Assembly (NCBI GenBank): GCA_937995345.1
Contig: CALKKS010000028.1
Coordinates: 44,098 to 108,097 of the forward strand
Origin: an uncultured Collinsella sp.
Lineage (GTDB): Bacteria > Actinomycetota > Coriobacteriia > Coriobacteriales > Coriobacteriaceae
Length of the DNA: 64,000 nucleotides
Reading direction: 5' to 3'
A model generated the notes under the pieces. The model worked only from the letters and a program-made list of their open reading frames with translations, was not told where the DNA came from and made no database searches. Shown piece by piece: positions 16,496 through 24,285 of this stretch; within the stretch, counting starts at the first letter, position 1, and each line of letters starts with the position of its first letter. A program made the translations under genes and the position numbers.

Positions 16496-17491
16496 CTAGG
16501 CGCCGATCTCGGGCAGCTCGGGAACATTGGTGTCGCCCGTACGGTCGCCGATGCAGATCTGCCACAGCTCGGTCCAGGTGCCGTCGTCCTCGATCTTCTT
16601 AAGGAAGTCGTTGACAAAGGCGACGCCGTCGGAATCGAGCGGCAGGCCGATGCCGTAGGGCTCTTTGCTGCCGAAGGGCTTGCCGGCGATCTTGTACTTA
16701 CCGGGTTCGCGGACCAGGGCGCTCTGCTGCATGTTGTTATCGATGACGTAGGCGTCAACGCGGCCCTGCTGGAGTGCCTGGCGGGCCTCCTCGTCGGTTT
16801 TGAACTCCTGCTGGCTGGCCTTGGGGGCAAACTCCTCCAGGATGGCGGGGCCGTTGGAGCCGGACTGGACGGCGACGTTCTTGTCGGCCAGGTCGTCGAC
16901 GCTCTTGATGTCGTCGTTGTCGGCGAGCACCAGGATGGCCTGCTGGGTGTAGTAGTAGGGACCGGCGAAGGAGACGAGCTTCTTGCGCTCATCGGTGATG
17001 GTGTAGGTGGCGAACACGGCGTCGACCTGGCCGTTCTGCAGCACGGACTCACGCGTGTCGGAGGTCACCTGGGTGATCTCGACCTTGTTCTCGCCCAGGA
17101 TGTAGTTGGACAGGAGCTGTGCGATGCCGGCGTCGAAGCCGCGGGTCTTGCCATCCTTCTCGTTGAGGAGGGAGAAGAGCGTGGAGGTCTGAACGCCACC
17201 GATCTTAAAGACGCCGGCGTTCTTGACGGCAGTTGCCCAAGTGCTAGCGGCGATGGCATCGTCGTCGGCCTTGGGGCCGTTGTCGACGAGCTTGTCGAAT
17301 GCCTTGGCGTCGAGGGTAGTGGAAGCCTCGGTGTCGTCGGAGCTCTTGGAAGAGCCGGCGGCGGAACCCTTGTCGGCCTCGGCGCTGGTGTCGGAGCAGC
17401 CGGCAAGACCAAGGCCGGCGACGGTTGCGAAGGTGGCGGCGACAAAGCCGCGGCGGTCGAGAACGACCTGCTGGGAGAGGTTCTTGCTCAT
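16496..17491 (-). CDS. polar amino acid ABC transporter substrate-binding lipoprotein
   Basis: An extracellular lipid-anchored receptor (331 aa). The N-terminus has a twin-arginine-like RRGF at 13-16 and a lipobox LAGC with the lipid-modified Cys at 32, followed by a Ser/Asp-rich linker to about residue 50 and a family 3 solute-binding domain: FKIGGVQTSTLFSL, RGFDAGIAQLLSNYI, VSFAGPYYYTQQAILV and PYGIGLPLD. First gene of the five-gene importer/amidotransferase unit. The RR pair suggests possible Tat rather than Sec export, which is uncommon for this family. Glutamate or glutamine is the likely ligand. Confidence 0.9.
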   Translation of the reverse strand: MSKNLSQQVVLDRRGFVAATFATVAGLGLAGCSDTSAEADKGSAAGSSKSSDDTEASTTLDAKAFDKLVDNGPKADDDAIAASTWATAVKNAGVFKIGGVQTSTLFSLLNEKDGKTRGFDAGIAQLLSNYILGENKVEITQVTSDTRESVLQNGQVDAVFATYTITDERKKLVSFAGPYYYTQQAILVLADNDDIKSVDDLADKNVAVQSGSNGPAILEEFAPKASQQEFKTDEEARQALQQGRVDAYVIDNNMQQSALVREPGKYKIAGKPFGSKEPYGIGLPLDSDGVAFVNDFLKKIEDDGTWTELWQICIGDRTGDTNVPELPEIGA

Positions 17492-17604
17492 GGTAGAACA
17501 CCTTTCTCAAAAAATCCTAGCGGTTGAGTAGAGTTATACCCTATCGCGTTCAAATGGGTCAACACGAAATAACTCAGAAACATACTTACCTTATGGGTTA
17601 TTCT

Positions 17605-17651
17605 ACCTACCAAAAAAGGACAGGTTCACAGGCACCTTCGTGGTGGTTTTG
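17605..17651. repeat. chimeric GGGACAGG-type repeat
   Basis: ACCTACCAAAAAAGGACAGG is followed by GGCACCTTCGTGGTGGT. The left half matches the CCTACCAAAAAGGGACAGG form at 1882 and 53668; the right half matches the ACCTTTGTGGTGGT arm at 48748. It looks like a recombinant between two subtypes. Confidence 0.7.
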
Positions 17652-17681
17652 ACCGATGCAACGGCATGCCTTACTGTTTTG

Positions 17682-17816
17682 TCTCAATCTGTAACATCTG
17701 CAGCCATTTTTGCCGAGTAACTGTTACAGATTGAGATTATCTCCTTAGGGGAATTCGAATGTCTCGATCTGTAACAGTTAGACGGGAATTCGGGCCATAG
17801 ATGTTACAGATTGAGA
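17682..17816. repeat. tandem pair of TCTCAATCTGTAACA hairpins
   Basis: First hairpin: TCTCAATCTGTAACA (17682-17696) with a perfect complement at 17722-17736. Second: TCTCGATCTGTAACA (17762-17776) with TGTTACAGATTGAGA (17802-17816), one mismatch. Loops of 25 nt differ in sequence. The pair fills most of the 380-bp gap between the importer and dxs; no gene is seen there. Confidence 0.85.
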
Positions 17817-17835
17817 TAATCGCGCCGCGAAAATT

Positions 17836-17874
17836 AAAACCTCCGCAGGGGTGCTTCCCTTGCGGAGGTTTTTT
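17836..17874 (-). terminator. terminator of the dxs gene
   Basis: AACCTCCGCA pairs with TGCGGAGGTT. On the minus strand the hairpin overlaps the stop codon region of dxs and is followed by TTAATTTT. Confidence 0.75.
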
Positions 17875-19654
17875 ACTCGTTGAGTAGCCTTACGGCTTCG
17901 GCGGCCATGTTCTCGACCGTCATGCCGTTCTGAGCGAGCAACTCTTTGGGGTCGTAGCGGTCGGGGAAGCCCTTGGCGATGCCGAAGGTGCGCGTGCGCA
18001 CGGGCGTGCAGGCCAAGTAGCACGCGACACGCTCGCCCCAGCCACCGTCCAAGATGCCGTCCTCGAGAGTGACGACAATGCGATGCTCGGCGGCAAGGCT
18101 GTCGAGGAACTCACGGTCGAGCTCAGTTGCATAGCGCGGGTTGACGAGCGTGGCCTCGATGCCGTACTCGGCAGCCAAGCGGTTTGCCACGCGCTCGCCC
18201 AGCTCAAAGAAATCGCCAAGCGCGAGCACGGCAACGTCGCGGCCCTGGCGCACGACGTTGTAGCGCGCGACGCCGTAATCGTCGCCCTCGGCAGGCGCCA
18301 GATCGGGGCGGCTTACCAGGCCAATGCCCGGCACACGGATCGCTACGGGATGCTCGCGGTGGTCGAGCGACCAGCTCAGCATGGACAGATATTCCTCCAT
18401 GCAGGCCGGCGCCAAGTAGTGCATGTTGGGAAGACCGCCCAGCATGGAAATATCAAAGAACGAGAGGTGCGTCTCGGATGTGGTGCCAAAGATCGACGCG
18501 CCAAATACCAGGATGGTTGCGGGGGCGTCGTTGAGGCACAGGTCGTGCCACAGTTCGTCGTAGGCACGCTGCAAAAACGTGCCGTACACACCAAAGACCG
18601 GCTTGGCACCGGCGCTGGCGAGCGCGGTGGCAAAGGTGACGGCGTGTTCCTCGGCAATGCCCACGTCGACAAACTGCTTGCCTGCCGCGGCGCGAAGCTC
18701 GGGTGTAAAGCCCATGATGTAGGGCGTGGCCGCCGTGATGCCCACGACCTGCGGATCGCGCTCGATGGCAGCGCTCAGGGCCTCGCCCGTAATATCGGCA
18801 TAGGTGCGCGGCGCAGGCTCGCTCGGATGGCCCGGGCAGAGCTTGCGCCCAGTCGCCATGTCAAACGGACCCACATGATGCCAGCGCTCGGGGTCGCTCT
18901 GGGCCGGCTCAAAGCCCTTACCCTTGGCGGTGGAGACGTGCAGCACGATGGGATGATCGATATCGCGCAGTTCCTGCAGCGCGTCGACTAGGGCCAACAC
19001 ATCGTTGCCGGCGTCCAGATAGCGGTAGTCGAGTCCCATCGCGCGGAAAACGTTGCGCTCGCAGGTGCCGTTGCTGGCGCGCAGCTCGGCCAGATTGCGA
19101 TACAGGCCACCGTGGTTTTCGGCGATGGACTGGTCGTTGTCATTGACGACGATGATCAAGTTGCTGTCGAGCTCGGCGGCATTGTTAAAGCCCTCAAACG
19201 CCAGACCGCCCGAAAGCGAACCGTCGCCAATGATGGTAATGACGTTGTAGCTGTCGCCCGCCAAATCGCGGGCGTGTGCCAAGCCGCAGCCCAGGCTCAC
19301 CGATGTGGAGGTATGACCCATGGCGAACAGGTCGTGCTCGGACTCGTCGGGATTGGCAAAGCCAGAAGCCTCGCCATAACGCTCCGGATCGATATAGGTG
19401 TACGCGCGCCCAGTCAGCGCCTTGTGGGCGTAGGTCTGGTGCGAAACGTCAAAGACAATCTTGTCGATGGGGGAGTTAAACACGCGATGAAGCGCAACCG
19501 TAAGCTCAACGACGCCCAAGTTGGGGGCAACGTGCCCGCCGACGGCGGCGGAGCTTTCGAGGATTGCCTGACGGATCTCGCCGCAGAGCAGCGGAAGCTC
19601 GGCGCGGTCGAGAGCCTTGACGTCCTCGGGCGTTGTCGTTTGCGTAAGCAGCAT
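17873..19654 (-). CDS. dxs: 1-deoxy-D-xylulose-5-phosphate synthase, divergent short form
   Basis: A thiamine-diphosphate enzyme joining pyruvate and glyceraldehyde 3-phosphate, the first step of the MEP isoprenoid pathway and a source for thiamine and pyridoxal. At 593 residues it is slightly shorter than the usual ~620-640. The TPP motif reads GDGSLSGG at 143-150 with NDND at 171-174 closing it; the usual text is GDGA-(I/M)-TAG. HQTYAHK at 72-78 contains the conserved His, and the transketolase pyrimidine domain has DVGIAEEHAVTFA. The variant motifs suggest a separate Dxs subfamily, but all key positions are filled. Start ATG 19654; single gene with terminator. Confidence 0.85.
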   Translation of the reverse strand: MLLTQTTTPEDVKALDRAELPLLCGEIRQAILESSAAVGGHVAPNLGVVELTVALHRVFNSPIDKIVFDVSHQTYAHKALTGRAYTYIDPERYGEASGFANPDESEHDLFAMGHTSTSVSLGCGLAHARDLAGDSYNVITIIGDGSLSGGLAFEGFNNAAELDSNLIIVVNDNDQSIAENHGGLYRNLAELRASNGTCERNVFRAMGLDYRYLDAGNDVLALVDALQELRDIDHPIVLHVSTAKGKGFEPAQSDPERWHHVGPFDMATGRKLCPGHPSEPAPRTYADITGEALSAAIERDPQVVGITAATPYIMGFTPELRAAAGKQFVDVGIAEEHAVTFATALASAGAKPVFGVYGTFLQRAYDELWHDLCLNDAPATILVFGASIFGTTSETHLSFFDISMLGGLPNMHYLAPACMEEYLSMLSWSLDHREHPVAIRVPGIGLVSRPDLAPAEGDDYGVARYNVVRQGRDVAVLALGDFFELGERVANRLAAEYGIEATLVNPRYATELDREFLDSLAAEHRIVVTLEDGILDGGWGERVACYLACTPVRTRTFGIAKGFPDRYDPKELLAQNGMTVENMAAEAVRLLNE

Positions 19655-19882
19655 CGTTGTGGGTTACTCCATGCGAATCGTGCGCCGGCACTCCCTCGGC
19701 CGGCACAATTGCACAAGACAGTCTCGCACATTTTGGCGTTTGATATGTGACGGCGGCGCGGTAATTCGCCAACTGGTGGGGCAAAACGTTTTGTCCGATG
19801 CCATACTGGTAGATTCGATGATGATTTTATTCATTGCGTGCAGGCCGTGACTTGCCGTCGCGGGCCGCTGGAAGGAGGCAGC

Positions 19883-20419
19883 ATGCCTGATGCCGCTCGT
19901 GCCGAGAAAATCGCGTGCGAAGTAGACCATGCTGCCCGTCAACTGGCACAGGCGGGCCGTCTGGACCTGACGCGCGAGTTTATCCAGCATGGCGATGTGA
20001 CGGTGTATGCGCATGTGACCTCGGTGGCGCGGGCAAGTCTGTCATTTGCCGAGCGCTTGGGCCGTGCTGGCATTTCGGTCGACCGCGCCTCGCTGCTGCG
20101 CGGGGCCCTGCTGCACGATTACTTTCTCTATGACTGGCATGATCCCGACCCAAGCCATCGACTGCATGGCTTTCGCCACCCGTTTTTTGCCCTGGCGCGC
20201 GCGGAGGAAGATTTTGAGCTGACGTCGCGCGAGCGGAATATTATCGTGCGGCATATGTTTCCGCTGGTGCCGGTGCCGCCGACGTGTCGTGAGGCATGGA
20301 TTGTATGCCTAGCAGATAAATGGTGCGCTCTGCGCGAGACGGTCGCCGGCCGTCTGCGGCGCAAAGACGAGACGGTCGATAGCGTGAGCAGCGAATCGAG
20401 CGAAAAGAGGAGAGGGTAG
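19883..20419 (+). CDS. HD-domain protein
   Basis: A predicted metal-dependent phosphohydrolase of 178 residues. The HD signature is LRGALLHDYFLYDWH, with a following HRLHGFRHPFFAL and later IVRHMFP supplying further His ligands. ATG 19883 is chosen because GGAAGGAGG precedes it by six bases; the frame is open to 19838 without support. The gene ends 3 bp before the GTG of the membrane protein downstream, so the two form one unit. The substrate is unknown. Confidence 0.8.
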   Translation: MPDAARAEKIACEVDHAARQLAQAGRLDLTREFIQHGDVTVYAHVTSVARASLSFAERLGRAGISVDRASLLRGALLHDYFLYDWHDPDPSHRLHGFRHPFFALARAEEDFELTSRERNIIVRHMFPLVPVPPTCREAWIVCLADKWCALRETVAGRLRRKDETVDSVSSESSEKRRG

Positions 20420-20422
20420 ACG

Positions 20423-21442
20423 GTGGGAACCGCGATTGATATGGCTTTTGGCGGCGCGACGCTTGCCGCCTGTCCACTCTCGGCACTGGTGCTCTCGTTT
20501 GCCTTTTACGGGTTTTGCGGCTGGGCGTGGGAGTCGACGGTTTGCGCCATGCTCAATCACGGACGATTTGCCAACAGTGGCTTTTTGCTGGGGCCGTGTT
20601 GCCCTATCTATGGTGTGGGCGGCATAGCCTGCTGGCTTTTGCTGCGTGGGATTCCGGATGCCTCGAGCCAGTTTGTTGCCGCGGCGCTCGTATGCAGCTT
20701 GATTGAGTACGGCGTAGGCGTGTTGTTGGAAAAAACAACAGGCGCGCGCTTTTGGGATTACTCGCATCTGCCGTTTAACCTGCACGGACGCATCTGCCTG
20801 TACTGGGCCTGCGCGTTTGGCTTGGGTGCGCTGTGCATTTGCCGTTTAGTGGAGCCGGCATTGCTGGGGCTGCTTGGCCATCTGCCGGTGCTGATTGTGC
20901 GGCTGTCCGCCTTTATCGTCGCGGTCGCGATGATGGTCGACGCGGTGTGCTCTTTGGCCAGCTGGCGCCGCCTGTCCGATCAGCTGGAGCGTGTGCGTGC
21001 CGACCTTGCCGACCGCATCAATGAGTCGCTTGCCGATGCCTCCGACTCTATGCTCGAACGTATTCCCGATTCGGCAATCGACTCGGTGGCGCAGACGCAT
21101 ATCCGCGGTCGCGCCGTTAACGCTTGGCTGGCCGAGCTGGGCGACGCGGCGCTCGATGCCCTGCGCGAGAAGGCTTCGATGCCGACGTTTATCTCGGATG
21201 GTGCTCGCGGCCTGGCGCTCGCTGCCCGCCGCGTGGCCGATGCCGCGCCGAGCGTGCCCCGTCCGTCGCTCACCCGTCTCCGTACCGGCAAGCGCATGAG
21301 CCGTCCGGTGCCGAGCGTGTCGCTCAGCCGCCGCGACCTACGCTTCTTCAACGCCTTCCCGCGTCTGCGCATCAATCGCTACGAGGGCGTCATCCGAGCT
21401 ACCGACCTCCGCGACCGAGCCCGCGAGCTGTTCCGCCGCTAG
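20423..21442 (+). CDS. CmpB-like putative ABC transporter membrane protein (PF06541 type)
   Basis: A 339-residue protein starting at GTG 20423 behind AGGAGAGGG. The N-terminal ~185 residues carry about five membrane segments with the hallmark FYGFCGWAWESTVC and GFLLGPCCPIYGVGG of the PF06541 family. The C-terminal ~150 residues are hydrophilic, Arg/Ala-rich and predicted cytosolic, longer than the family norm. Despite the name no ATPase is nearby; function is unknown. It follows the HD-domain gene in one transcript. Confidence 0.75.
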   Translation: MGTAIDMAFGGATLAACPLSALVLSFAFYGFCGWAWESTVCAMLNHGRFANSGFLLGPCCPIYGVGGIACWLLLRGIPDASSQFVAAALVCSLIEYGVGVLLEKTTGARFWDYSHLPFNLHGRICLYWACAFGLGALCICRLVEPALLGLLGHLPVLIVRLSAFIVAVAMMVDAVCSLASWRRLSDQLERVRADLADRINESLADASDSMLERIPDSAIDSVAQTHIRGRAVNAWLAELGDAALDALREKASMPTFISDGARGLALAARRVADAAPSVPRPSLTRLRTGKRMSRPVPSVSLSRRDLRFFNAFPRLRINRYEGVIRATDLRDRARELFRR

Positions 21443-21640
21443 CCGGGACGGGCGTGTTTGCAGCTTCCTTGCTCGCGTATTTCCCGTTCGTTTCGCGCCC
21501 GTTGCCGTGCCGTTTCCAAGATTGCGGCACCGTTTCCATTCGACAACGCAGCGTTTAACAACGCCGTATCTGGTCTACACCAGTTGCCCCTCGGCCGCAT
21601 CATGAGCGCCGACAACGTTCATGCGACCAAGGGGGAGCGA

Positions 21641-22918
21641 ATGTACGATACGGGATCGACAACGTTTATGCTCATCTGCACCATGCTCGTGTTTTTAATG
21701 ACACCGGGCCTGGCGTTTTTCTACGGCGGCCTGTCTAGGCGCAAAAATGTCATCAACACCATGCTCATGTGCTTTGGCGTCATTGGCTTGGTGGGCGTGC
21801 TGTGGATTGTGGCCGGCTGGTCGCTGGCCTACGGCGGCGACGGTTCCAATCCGTTTATTGGAGGCATTGACCAGCTGCTGTGCCTGCCGGTGCTCAACCA
21901 GGTGCTGCAGGCCGCCGAGGGCACCGCGACGGACGGTGCTGTCTATCCGGAGATCATCAACATCGCCTTCCAGATGGCGTTTGCCATGATTACCGCCGCT
22001 ATCGTCACGGGCAGCCTCGCCGGACGCGTTAAGTTTGGCGCCATGACGGCCTTCCTGGGTATTTGGTTGCTCGTGGTCTACGCGCCGCTCGCCCACATGG
22101 TGTGGGGCGGCGAGGGCTCTTTTATCGGCGACATCATCGGCGCGCTCGACTTTGCCGGTGGCGACGTGGTGCACATCTCGTCCGGTCTGACGGGCCTGAT
22201 TCTCTGCCTGATGCTCGGTCGTCGTCGCGGCTTTGGCATGGTGAGTTATCGCCCGCATAACGTGCCGTTTGTGGCGCTGGGCGCCGGACTGCTTTGGTTT
22301 GGCTGGTTCGGCTTTAATAGCGGCAGCGAGTTCAAGGCCGACGCCGTGGCGGCGCTTGCCATCCTCAACACCGTGACGGCCAGCGCGGCGGGCATGGTCT
22401 CGTGGCTTGCCATCGAGCGCGTGCGCACCGGTCGTCCCACGCTGGTGGGCGCCAGCACCGGTCTGGTCGCGGGACTCGTGGTGGTCACACCGGGCGCGGG
22501 CTTTGTCGAGCCGTGGGCAGCGCTGGTCATGGGCCTGATCGTCTCGCCCGTCTGCTATTTTGCCATCAGCCATCTTAAGACCAAGTTCGGCTACGACGAC
22601 GCGCTCGACGCGTTCGGCTGCCATGGCATCGGCGGCATCCTGGGCGGCGTGCTCACGGGTCTGTTCTGCGTGCCGGAGCTTTCGTGGACCGGCAAGGGTG
22701 GCCTGTTCTACACGGGCGATGTGTCGCTGCTCATCTCGCAGATTTTGGGCATTGTGGTGACGGTCGTCATCGTGCTGGTGCTCGACCTGGTGATCGCCGC
22801 GGTGGTCAAGGCGCTCTTCCACGGCAGCCTGCGCGTAGACGAGGCCGACGAGGCGCTGGGTCTGGATGCGAGCCAGCACGGCGAAAGCGCCTACCCCTCG
22901 TTCTCGGGACTCGATTAG
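21641..22918 (+). CDS. amtB: ammonium transporter
   Basis: An 11-TM Amt channel of about 425 residues that conducts ammonium/ammonia across the membrane. Characteristic segments are present: LMTPGLAFFYGGL, AGGDVVHISSGLTGL with the pore His, LLWFGWFGFNSGS, and DDALDAFGCHGIGGILGG with the second pore His. The ATG at 21641 with GGGGGAG upstream starts the mature family profile; earlier in-frame ATGs at 21458 and 21602 would add non-family residues. The PII gene follows at 23111, giving the classical amtB-glnK pair. Confidence 0.95.
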   Translation: MYDTGSTTFMLICTMLVFLMTPGLAFFYGGLSRRKNVINTMLMCFGVIGLVGVLWIVAGWSLAYGGDGSNPFIGGIDQLLCLPVLNQVLQAAEGTATDGAVYPEIINIAFQMAFAMITAAIVTGSLAGRVKFGAMTAFLGIWLLVVYAPLAHMVWGGEGSFIGDIIGALDFAGGDVVHISSGLTGLILCLMLGRRRGFGMVSYRPHNVPFVALGAGLLWFGWFGFNSGSEFKADAVAALAILNTVTASAAGMVSWLAIERVRTGRPTLVGASTGLVAGLVVVTPGAGFVEPWAALVMGLIVSPVCYFAISHLKTKFGYDDALDAFGCHGIGGILGGVLTGLFCVPELSWTGKGGLFYTGDVSLLISQILGIVVTVVIVLVLDLVIAAVVKALFHGSLRVDEADEALGLDASQHGESAYPSFSGLD

Positions 22919-22920
22919 CA

Positions 22921-23068
22921 GCTTCCCCAGGCACCGCACCTTGCCGTTCAAACCGTCGCGCGGCTTCCCCAGGCACCGCACCTTGGGTTTCAAACCGTCG
23001 CTTGCGTACCAAAGTACGCGGCGCTCCTCTTTCAACCCAATCTGCGGCACCTGGGAAACCCGCCGCAT
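22921..23068. repeat. direct repeats and nested palindrome between amtB and the PII gene
   Basis: GGCTTCCCCAGGCACCGCAC occurs twice, about 40 nt apart (the first copy with one difference at its start), each followed by TTCAAACCGTCGC. The second copy pairs imperfectly with a downstream arm (TTTCAACCCAA...GGCACCTGGGAAA), and the centre holds GCGTAC/GTACGC around CAAA. The build resembles the nested palindromes flanking groESL. No gene is visible here. Confidence 0.75.
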
Positions 23069-23110
23069 TGAATGGCAATTCATTTCTTTTATTTAAGAGA
23101 GGAATTCACT

Positions 23111-23449
23111 ATGAAGAAGATTACGGCGATCGTTCGTGCCGAGAAGCTTGAGGTTCTTAAGGACGCGCTGTTTGCTGCTGATGTTCGCGGCATGACTATC
23201 AACCAGGTGCAGGGCTGCGGCGCGCAGCATGGCTGGAAGGAATACGTGCGCGGCAACGAGCTGCTCGTCAACACGATCCCCAAGGTGCAGTTCACCCTCA
23301 TCTGCGCCGACGAGCACGTCGACGGCATTGTCGACATCATCTGCAACGCTGCGCGCACCGGCGCTGTCGGCGACGGCAAGATCTGGGTCGAGCCGGTCGA
23401 GGAGGTCATCCGCATACGCACCGGCGAACACGGCCCCGCCGCGGTGTAG
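23111..23449 (+). CDS. glnK: PII nitrogen regulatory protein
   Basis: A 112-residue trimeric PII signal protein that senses ATP/ADP and 2-oxoglutarate and plugs AmtB. The N-terminal MKKITAIVRAEKLEVLKDAL and C-terminal GDGKIWVEPVEEVIRIRTGE are family-typical. The T-loop reads YVRGNELLVNTIPK: the position of the Tyr (Tyr51) that is uridylylated or adenylylated in most PII proteins is Leu. ATG 23111 follows AGAGAGGAA. The pairing with amtB argues for glnK rather than glnB. Confidence 0.92.
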   Translation: MKKITAIVRAEKLEVLKDALFAADVRGMTINQVQGCGAQHGWKEYVRGNELLVNTIPKVQFTLICADEHVDGIVDIICNAARTGAVGDGKIWVEPVEEVIRIRTGEHGPAAV

Positions 23450-23523
23450 AATCGACCGCCTGCCATCCGCAACGTTAAAATACTGCCATGAGGCACAATA
23501 CTTGCGTTGCGGATGGGCGGATT

Positions 23524-24186
23524 ATGGGTCGCAATAAATATCCCGAAGAGACGGTCGCGAAGATTCTCGATGTGGCGCTGGAGCTATTCTGCGCGCAGGG
23601 TTACGAGGGAACGAGCATTCAAGATATCGTTGACCGCCTCGATGGCATGACCAAGGGCGCCATCTACCACCACTTCAAGAGCAAAGAAGATATTTTTAAT
23701 GCCGCATTTGATCGGGCGATGGCTCCTATTGTTGAGCGCCGCCGCTCGATGCTTGGCGTCGGTAATATGACCGGAGCCCAAAAACTCAAGCGACTGTACG
23801 CGCCCGAGTCCGTCGTTCCACAAATTGAGCTATGGGCACGTATGCGTCCTGCAGCAGATCCGGTAAAAAGCTCGCGTCTACTGGCGATGCAGTACCAGGG
23901 CTCGTTCGACGAGTCGGCCGATGGCTATCTCTTGCCAGTGATCGAGGAGGGCATCGACGATGGCTCCATTGCGTGCGAATGCCCGCGCGAAGCGGCTGAG
24001 GCCGTATCGTTGTTGGCGAATCTTTGGCTGCTGCCGCTGTTCCGTCCGCTCGAGACCAAGGATCGAATGCTCGCTCGCGCTCAATGTTTGGCGCAGATGG
24101 CTGCCGCGGTGGGACTCGATTTGGGGGAAGAAGTGCTTCAGACAACGGCGCAGATTTGGGACGTATGGGACCGCGCCGGGTGGTAA
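23524..24186 (+). CDS. TetR-family regulator (local repressor)
   Basis: A 220-residue DNA-binding protein. The N-terminal helix-turn-helix (about 8-55) has the family pattern YPEETVAKILDVALELF, then TSIQDIVDRL and KGAIYHHFKSKEDIF. The C-terminal ligand domain is unassigned. The ATG at 23524 gives the best fit; an ATG at 23488 would add 12 residues. Two near-identical palindromes lie after its stop and before the adjacent MFS gene, so it very likely represses that transporter. Confidence 0.9.
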   Translation: MGRNKYPEETVAKILDVALELFCAQGYEGTSIQDIVDRLDGMTKGAIYHHFKSKEDIFNAAFDRAMAPIVERRRSMLGVGNMTGAQKLKRLYAPESVVPQIELWARMRPAADPVKSSRLLAMQYQGSFDESADGYLLPVIEEGIDDGSIACECPREAAEAVSLLANLWLLPLFRPLETKDRMLARAQCLAQMAAAVGLDLGEEVLQTTAQIWDVWDRAGW

Positions 24187-24187
24187 T

Positions 24188-24208
24188 ATAGATACCAACG
24201 GTATGTAA
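24188..24208. promoter_or_regulatory. operator 1 (TetR-type palindrome)
   Basis: ATAGATAC-CAACG-GTATGTAA, a 21-bp near-palindrome directly after the TetR stop codon. It matches the perfect operator at 24253-24273 in all but three arm bases and in the 5-bp spacing. Confidence 0.65.
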
Positions 24209-24219
24209 TAGATTTGAAC

Positions 24220-24241
24220 AGGCAGCTCCGGCTGCCCTTTT
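24220..24241 (+). terminator. short terminator after the TetR gene
   Basis: GGCAGC pairs with GCTGCC around TCCG, followed by CTTTTC. It lies between the two operators. Confidence 0.6.
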
Positions 24242-24252
24242 CAAGTCGATAA

Positions 24253-24273
24253 ATACATACTAGCGGTATGTAT
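24253..24273. promoter_or_regulatory. operator 2 (perfect TetR-type palindrome)
   Basis: ATACATAC-TAGCG-GTATGTAT, 8-bp perfect arms and a 5-bp centre, ending 12 bp before the MFS start at 24286. Binding here would block the MFS promoter or start. Confidence 0.75.
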
Positions 24274-24285
24274 GGGGGCGGACTT

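Noticed and set aside
22921..23068. Possible CRISPR-like array (repeat units ~40 nt)
   Set aside because: Only two direct units, an inverted third arm, and no cas genes; better explained as a palindromic element.
21695..23083. 462-codon minus-strand frame opposite amtB
   Set aside because: Antisense artefact; His/Arg/Asp-rich with no start signal.
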